A stretch of DNA of 9,759 nucleotides. Origin: DASZZY01 sp036260395 (GTDB taxonomy: Bacteria; Actinomycetota; UBA4738; CALAEC01). The stretch covers positions 1-9,759 of the forward strand of contig DASZZY010000175.1 in assembly GCA_036260395.1 (NCBI GenBank), in the 5' to 3' direction. Positions 6,108 to 9,759 of this stretch are shown in pieces. Below the pieces are notes generated by a model, which was not told the DNA's origin, searched no databases, and worked only from the letters and a program-made list of their open reading frames with translations. A program made the position numbers and the translations under genes. The stretch's first letter is position 1, and each line of letters opens with the position of its first letter.

Positions 6108-7106
6108 ATGGCCCGCCCTCTCCCGCGCGTGGTGGCCGTGACCGGGGCTTCGGCCGGCGTCGGCCGGGCCGTCGCCCGCGCGTTCGCGGCGGCCGGGGCC
6201 TCCGTCGGGCTCCTGGGCCGGGGCCGCGACGGCCTGGAGGAAGCGGCCGCCGAGGCCCGGGCCGCGGGCGTCCAGGCCGTCGCCATCCCGACCGACGTGG
6301 CGGATCCCGACCAGGTCGAGCGCGCGGCCGACTCGGTCGAGGACGAGCTCGGGCCCCTGGACGCCTGGGTCAACAACGCGATGACGTCGGTCTTCGCCCC
6401 GTTCACCGAGGTGCGGCCCGACGAGTACCGCCGCGTCACGGAGGTCACCTACCTCGGCACGGTCAACGGCACGCGGGCGGCCCTGCGGCGGATGCGGCCG
6501 CGCGACCGCGGCGTCATCGTGCAGGTCGGCTCGGCGCTCGCCTATCGCGGGATCCCGCTGCAGTCCGCGTACTGCGCCGCCAAGCACGCGATCCAGGGAT
6601 TCACCGACTCGCTGCGGTGCGAGCTGTTCCACGACCGGAGCGGGATCGCGGTCACGATGGTCCAGCTCCCCGCGCTCAACACGCCGCAGTTCGACTGGGT
6701 CCTGTCGCGCCTGCCACGGAGGGCCCAGCCCGTGCCGCCGATCTACCAGCCGGAGGTCGCCGCCCGCGCCGTGGTGTGGGCGGCCCGGCACCCCGAGGCC
6801 AAGGAGCGGTGGGTCGGCGGCTCCACCGTGGCCACGCTGCTGGCGGAGAAGGTCGCCAGCGGCCTGCTGGACCGCTACCTCGGCCGGACGGGCTACGACT
6901 CCCAGCAGACCGCCGAGCCGCAGCCCGCCGACAGCCCGGCGAACCTGTGGGAGCCCGTCGCCGGCGACCACGGAGCCCACGGCCGCTTCGACGATCGGTC
7001 CACGCCCCGGAGCGTCCAGCTGTGGCTCTCGATGCGCCGGGGGATCGTCGCCGGGGCGGCGCTGGTGGCGGGGGCCGCGGCGGCGGTGGCCGCCCGCCGG
7101 GACTGA
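6108..7106 (+). CDS. Short-chain dehydrogenase/reductase with C-terminal membrane anchor
   Basis: This 332-residue protein begins with a classical SDR domain (about residues 5-255): nucleotide-binding TGASAGVG (12-19), TDVAD (62-66), VNNAM (88-92), and catalytic Ser142, Tyr155 and Lys159 (YCAAK). The family performs NAD(P)(H)-dependent redox of alcohols and ketones; the substrate is not readable. Beyond the domain is a polar Pro/Asp/His-rich linker (about 260-305), then a hydrophobic Gly/Ala/Val segment (about 312-329) flanked by Arg, ending in ARRD. This looks like a single tail anchor that would hold the enzyme on the inner face of the membrane. The ATG at 6108 is the first start directly before the SDR domain. 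It has no Shine-Dalgarno site but lies 9 bases after a GTTT-N16-GGGTAT stress-type promoter. The hutH stop is 38 bases upstream. It converges with the glycosyltransferase with only 4 bases between stops. Confidence 0.9.
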   Translation: MARPLPRVVAVTGASAGVGRAVARAFAAAGASVGLLGRGRDGLEEAAAEARAAGVQAVAIPTDVADPDQVERAADSVEDELGPLDAWVNNAMTSVFAPFTEVRPDEYRRVTEVTYLGTVNGTRAALRRMRPRDRGVIVQVGSALAYRGIPLQSAYCAAKHAIQGFTDSLRCELFHDRSGIAVTMVQLPALNTPQFDWVLSRLPRRAQPVPPIYQPEVAARAVVWAARHPEAKERWVGGSTVATLLAEKVASGLLDRYLGRTGYDSQQTAEPQPADSPANLWEPVAGDHGAHGRFDDRSTPRSVQLWLSMRRGIVAGAALVAGAAAAVAARRD

Positions 7107-7129
7107 GGGTTCAGGCCTCCAGCCGGCGG
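7094..7129. terminator. Inverted repeat spanning the SDR/glycosyltransferase convergent stops
   Basis: CCGCCGG (7094-7100) pairs with CCGGCGG (7123-7129), and inside it CTGA-GGGT-TCAG (7103-7114) pairs across the two TGA stop codons. Without a T tract this is only a candidate bidirectional terminator, resembling the smaller hairpin at the other convergent junction. Confidence 0.3.
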
Positions 7130-7968
7130 AGCGACCGCTCCACCGAGACCGGGACCCGCCGGCGCTCGGTGACGACCCACCGGAGCCCCGACAGCGCGTC
7201 CACGACGGCCCACCGCGCCTCGGCGTCCTGGCGCGCCGCGCGGGCCACCCGGAGCGTCCGCCGCACCGCCGAGGCGGCCGGACGGCGCAGCCAGGCGGTC
7301 CACAGCTCGTTCCGCACGGCGCCGCTCCGGCGCCCGGGCCGGCCGCCCTCCGGCCGGTGATGGGCGACGGCGTCCGCGGCATAGGCCAGCCGCCACCCCC
7401 GCGACGCGAGGTCGATGGCCAGGAGGTCCTCCTCCCCCCCGATCCCGAACCGCGGGTGGAAGCCGCCGGCCTCCAGGTACGCGCTCCGGCGGACCACCGC
7501 CCCGCAGGCCACGAAGCCGAGGACGCCCGGGCCAACGCCCGGCACCCCGGGCAGGGGGCTGGTCGCCATCACCTCGGAGACCGGGTCCATCCGGAGGTCG
7601 GGCTCCACCACGATGCGCGCGGCGACCAGGCCGAGGTCGGGGTGGCGGTCCAGGTGGTCGGCGGCCGTGGCCAGGGCGCCCGGAGCCCACCACGAGTCGT
7701 CGTCGCTGAACGCGACGTACGGCGCGTCGACCGACCGGACCCCCACCGTCCGCGCCGCGGCGCCGCGGTTCTCGGGGAGGGCCTCCAGCCGGACGTCCGG
7801 GAAGCGCCGTCTCACCGCGGCCACGGTTCCGTCCCCGGAGCCGTTGTCGACCACGACCACCGGCGGCCGCTCCGGCATCGTGGCCAGCCGCTCGAGCGTG
7901 CCCAGCAGCGACCCCTGGCGGTCACGGGTGATGATCACGACCGCCGTGCGCGCATCGACGGATCGCAC
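7111..7968 (-). CDS. Glycosyltransferase family 2
   Basis: This 285-residue protein has the GT-A fold signatures of family 2 glycosyltransferases, which transfer a sugar from a nucleotide sugar to an acceptor such as a lipid, polysaccharide or protein. Visible motifs are VVIITRDR (10-17) at the first strand, VVDNGSGDGT (39-48), ENRGAAARTVG (66-76), the metal/nucleotide-binding FSDDDSWW (87-94) and GGEEDLLAIDLASRGW (177-192), which fits the catalytic-base region. No transmembrane segment is evident. Donor and acceptor are unknown. The start is a GTG with no good Shine-Dalgarno site; TAGGGT lies 9 bases upstream and overlaps the stop of the ChaB/Rho_N gene. The two genes are 12 bases apart on the same strand, so co-transcription from the stress-type promoter upstream of that gene is also likely. 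Confidence 0.88.
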   Translation of the reverse strand: MRSVDARTAVVIITRDRQGSLLGTLERLATMPERPPVVVVDNGSGDGTVAAVRRRFPDVRLEALPENRGAAARTVGVRSVDAPYVAFSDDDSWWAPGALATAADHLDRHPDLGLVAARIVVEPDLRMDPVSEVMATSPLPGVPGVGPGVLGFVACGAVVRRSAYLEAGGFHPRFGIGGEEDLLAIDLASRGWRLAYAADAVAHHRPEGGRPGRRSGAVRNELWTAWLRRPAASAVRRTLRVARAARQDAEARWAVVDALSGLRWVVTERRRVPVSVERSLRRLEA

Positions 7969-7977
7969 GCGCGCGGG

Positions 7978-7983
7978 ACCCTA
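7978..7983 (-). promoter_or_regulatory. Possible -10 element of the glycosyltransferase
   Basis: TAGGGT on the minus strand fits TANNNT and lies 9 bases before the GTG at 7968. It includes the TAG stop of the upstream ChaB/Rho_N gene. Its AGGG could instead act as a poor, rather distant Shine-Dalgarno site. Confidence 0.3.
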
Positions 7984-8361
7984 CTGCTTCCCGGCGACGG
8001 CCTCGGCCAGCTCCGACTTGCTCATCCGGGACCGGCCGTCGACGTCCAGCTCCTTCGCGCGCTCGTAGAGCTCCTCCTTGGTGGAGCCCTCCACGTCCAC
8101 GCCGCCGTAGGTCCGGCCGCCACGCTGGCCCTTGGCGGGGGAGCGCCTGGCCCGCGGGTCCGACGGGCCCCGGTCGCCCTTGGCCACCCACCGGTCCCCC
8201 TTCTTCTCGAAGGAGTGCTTGAGCGCCGCGAACGCCGTCTGATGCGATCGCCGTCCCTCGCCGTAGGTCTCCACCGCGCTGTCGTGCGCCTTCGACCACG
8301 TGCGCTGGGCCTTCTTCGAGGATCGCTGGATCGTGCTCGGAAGCTCTTCCTTCGCCGGCAT
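7981..8361 (-). CDS. ChaB-domain protein with C-terminal Rho_N/SAP-like domain
   Basis: This small basic protein of 126 residues has two recognisable parts. Residues about 1-62 resemble ChaB: ELPSTIQ near the start, then AFAALKHSFEKKGDRWVAKG, as in the ChaB core with its conserved WxAVKHxY-like segment. ChaB itself was named as a cation-transport regulator, but its molecular role is poorly established. Residues about 63-88 are a Gly/Arg/Lys-rich linker. Residues about 92-124, STKEELYERAKELDVDGRSR followed by MSKSELAEAV, fit the helical Rho N-terminal/SAP-like fold often found in nucleic-acid-binding proteins. A near-perfect Shine-Dalgarno site precedes the ATG, and a GTTT-N16-GGGTAA promoter lies further upstream. 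The inference is a stress-induced, possibly nucleic-acid-associated protein. It is followed after 12 bases by the glycosyltransferase. Confidence 0.88.
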   Translation of the reverse strand: MPAKEELPSTIQRSSKKAQRTWSKAHDSAVETYGEGRRSHQTAFAALKHSFEKKGDRWVAKGDRGPSDPRARRSPAKGQRGGRTYGGVDVEGSTKEELYERAKELDVDGRSRMSKSELAEAVAGKQ

Positions 8362-8366
8362 CGCGT

Positions 8367-8374
8367 ACCTCCTT
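8367..8374 (-). promoter_or_regulatory. Strong Shine-Dalgarno site of the ChaB/Rho_N gene
   Basis: AAGGAGGT is a near-perfect anti-16S match 5 bases before the ATG at 8361. It is the strongest ribosome-binding site in the window and suggests high expression once transcribed. Confidence 0.85.
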
Positions 8375-8388
8375 CCGTATAGTGCGGG

Positions 8389-8414
8389 TTACCCGGGCGC
8401 GCGAGGGGCGAAAC
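8389..8414 (-). promoter_or_regulatory. SigB/SigF-type stress promoter of the ChaB/Rho_N gene
   Basis: On the minus strand, GTTT (8414-8411), 16 bases, then GGGTAA (8394-8389) followed by C fits the SigB/SigF-type consensus. The predicted transcript start near 8382 leaves a leader of about 20 bases carrying the Shine-Dalgarno site. The spacer length equals that of the SDR promoter in this window. The sigma assignment is inference. Confidence 0.65.
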
Positions 8415-8422
8415 GACGGCCC

Positions 8423-8461
8423 GGAGCGCGGGGCGGCCGCCGGAGCGCGGGAGCGGCCGCC
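8423..8461. repeat. Two tandem copies of a 19-20 base GC-rich unit
   Basis: GGAGCGCGGGGCGGCCGCC (8423-8441) is followed directly by GGAGCGCGGGAGCGGCCGCC (8442-8461), differing by one inserted base. Each unit contains the palindrome GCGGCCGC (8433-8440 and 8453-8460), exactly 20 bases apart. The repeat lies in the 150-base gap between the divergent ChaB/Rho_N and RecQ genes. It could be a paired operator or simple GC-rich duplication. The remainder of the gap up to 8511 shows no clear promoter for RecQ. Confidence 0.5.
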
Positions 8462-8511
8462 GGACCGCCCGACGGTTGAGGGGCCGGCCGGCGGGGAACG
8501 ACACGGCGACC

Positions 8512-9759
8512 ATGGCGAGGCGACGCGACGTCCGGCGGCACGCCCGGGAGCGGCTCGGCCTCGAGCGGCTCCGCCCCGGGCAGCGGGAGGCGGTGGACGC
8601 GGTGCTCGAGGGCCGGGACACGCTCGCGGTGATGCCCACCGGCTCGGGGAAGTCGGCGATCTACCAGCTCGCCGGCTCTCTCCTGGAGGGCCCCACGATC
8701 GTGGTCTCCCCCCTGATCGCCCTCCAGCGCGACCAGGAGGAGGCCATCGGCGAGCAGGAGACCGGCGCCGCCGCGAGGCTCAACTCGCTGCTCGGCCGGA
8801 CGGCCCGGGCCGAGGTGCTCTCCGACCTGGCCGCCGAGGAGCTCGAGTTCGTCCTGCTGGCACCGGAGCAGCTCGAGGACCCGGAGGTGCTCCGCTCGCT
8901 CGATCGGACCGCCCCGTCGCTGTTCGTCGTCGACGAGGCGCACTGCGTGAGCCAGTGGGGCCACGACTTCCGGCCGGCGTACCTGGGACTCGGGCCGGTG
9001 ATCGAGCGCCTCGGGCGTCCCACGGTGCTGGCCCTCACGGCGACCGCGGCGCCGCCCGTCCGTCAGGAGATCGTGGAGCGGCTCGACATGCGCCGGCCGC
9101 GGGTCGTCGTGCGCGGGTTCGACCGCCCCAACCTGCACCTGTCGGCGGCCCGGTTCGACGACGCCGGGGCGAAACGGCGGGAGCTCGTGGAGCGGGTGGC
9201 CGATGCCCGGCCGCCGGGGATCGTGTACGCCGGCACCCGCCGGGTGACGGAGGAGCTCGCCGGGGCGCTGGGCGACCGGGGCGTGGCCGCGGCCCCGTAT
9301 CACGCGGGGATGCGGCGCGACGACCGGGACGCCGTGCAGGCCGCGTTCATGGAGGACCGCGTGGCGGTGGTGGTGGCCACCACGGCGTTCGGGATGGGCA
9401 TCGACAAGCCGAACGTGCGGTTCGTCTTCCACCACGATATCCCCGAGTCGGTCGACGCCTATTCGCAGGAGATCGGCCGTGCGGGACGGGACGGCGAGCC
9501 GGCCGCCGCGGTGCTCTGCTACCGGCCCGAGGACCTGGGGCTCCGCCGGTTCCTGTCCGGCGCCGGGCCCGGCGAGCGAGACGTCGACGCGGTCCTGCGT
9601 GCGCTCCGGGCGCGCCGCGGCGCCGCGTCACGGGACGCCGTGCGGCGCCAAGCCGGCGTCTCGCGGCCCCGGGCGGCGGCGGCGCTCGCCGCGCTCGAGG
9701 CGGTCGGCGCGGCACGGCGCGAGCCGGGGAAGGGCGTCCGGGCCTCGGGACCCCGGGGG
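8512..9759 (+). CDS. recQ: RecQ-family ATP-dependent DNA helicase (partial, runs off right edge)
   Basis: A frame of 416 codons from the ATG at 8512 stays open to the window end. It is a superfamily 2 DNA helicase of RecQ type, which unwinds DNA 3' to 5' in repair and recombination. Visible motifs are the RecQ-specific motif 0 LRPGQREAVDAV (20-31), Walker A PTGSGKS (42-48), SPLIALQRDQ (66-75), DEAHCVSQWGHDFRP (141-155) with the aromatic-rich loop, LTATA (175-179), YHAGM (263-267), TTAFGMGIDKPNVR (290-303) and QEIGRAGRDG (319-328) with the arginine finger. After CYRPEDLGLRRF (336-347) the sequence moves into an Ala/Arg-rich, winged-helix-like stretch. No Cys appears after residue 336 in the visible part, so the usual zinc-binding four-Cys module is not evident. 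The ATG has no strong Shine-Dalgarno site (GGGGAA is too far away). An in-frame TTG at 8476 is a weaker alternative start. Confidence 0.92.
   Translation, partial: MARRRDVRRHARERLGLERLRPGQREAVDAVLEGRDTLAVMPTGSGKSAIYQLAGSLLEGPTIVVSPLIALQRDQEEAIGEQETGAAARLNSLLGRTARAEVLSDLAAEELEFVLLAPEQLEDPEVLRSLDRTAPSLFVVDEAHCVSQWGHDFRPAYLGLGPVIERLGRPTVLALTATAAPPVRQEIVERLDMRRPRVVVRGFDRPNLHLSAARFDDAGAKRRELVERVADARPPGIVYAGTRRVTEELAGALGDRGVAAAPYHAGMRRDDRDAVQAAFMEDRVAVVVATTAFGMGIDKPNVRFVFHHDIPESVDAYSQEIGRAGRDGEPAAAVLCYRPEDLGLRRFLSGAGPGERDVDAVLRALRARRGAASRDAVRRQAGVSRPRAAAALAALEAVGAARREPGKGVRASGPRG

Noticed and set aside
5376..7535. 719-residue minus-strand open frame across hutH, the SDR and the glycosyltransferase
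   Set aside because: It overlaps three genes with strong motifs on their own frames and shows no domain of its own.
8476..8505. TTGAGG as a -35 box, or TTG as the start, for RecQ
   Set aside because: No TANNNT-like -10 lies 16-18 bases downstream, and the extra 12 residues from the TTG add nothing family-like. The ATG at 8512 fits the usual RecQ N-terminus.
8389..9435. 348-residue minus-strand open frame opposite the RecQ gene
   Set aside because: RecQ motifs are complete and ordered on the plus strand; this frame has none.

Overview
This window is very GC-rich DNA (roughly three quarters G+C by eye) with tightly packed genes, frequent GTG starts and long spurious open frames in the unused frames. 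These features, the gene content (a wax ester synthase/diacylglycerol acyltransferase, an SCP2-hydrolase fusion, a ChaB/Rho_N protein) and several apparently leaderless promoters point to a high-GC member of the Actinomycetota. The exact class cannot be told from the sequence. There are nine protein-coding genes, two of them cut by the window edges, and no RNA genes, insertion sequences or CRISPR arrays. No gene-free stretch exceeds about 150 bases.

Left part (1-3032), lipid genes: an SCP2-domain/alpha-beta hydrolase fusion (minus, cut at the left edge) diverges from a WES/DGAT acyltransferase (plus, 702-2093). The acyltransferase converges on a second alpha/beta hydrolase (minus, 2097-3032). 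An enzyme that stores acyl chains as neutral lipid therefore sits between two possible ester hydrolases with the same G-N-S-M-G elbow. The first pair is separated by 39 bases holding two overlapping, opposite -10 elements.

Middle part (3065-7106), three plus-strand genes: a divergent LarA-type (nickel-dependent hydroxyacid racemase/epimerase superfamily) protein, a complete histidine ammonia-lyase (hutH) with its active-site residues intact but no other hut genes in view, and a membrane-anchored short-chain dehydrogenase/reductase (SDR). Each has its own promoter-like element directly in front of its start.

Right part (7111-9759): a family 2 glycosyltransferase and, just upstream of it on the same strand, a small ChaB/Rho_N-domain protein form a minus-strand pair. 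They diverge from a RecQ-family helicase that runs off the right edge.

The most striking signal is regulatory. The SDR and ChaB/Rho_N genes both carry GTTT-N16-GGGTA(T/A) immediately upstream, with the same 16-base spacer. This matches the consensus of SigB/SigF-type general stress sigma factors. Most other genes show a TANNNT -10 element 6-9 bases before the start codon and no Shine-Dalgarno sequence, so they are probably leaderless. The acyltransferase and ChaB genes instead have clear Shine-Dalgarno sites.
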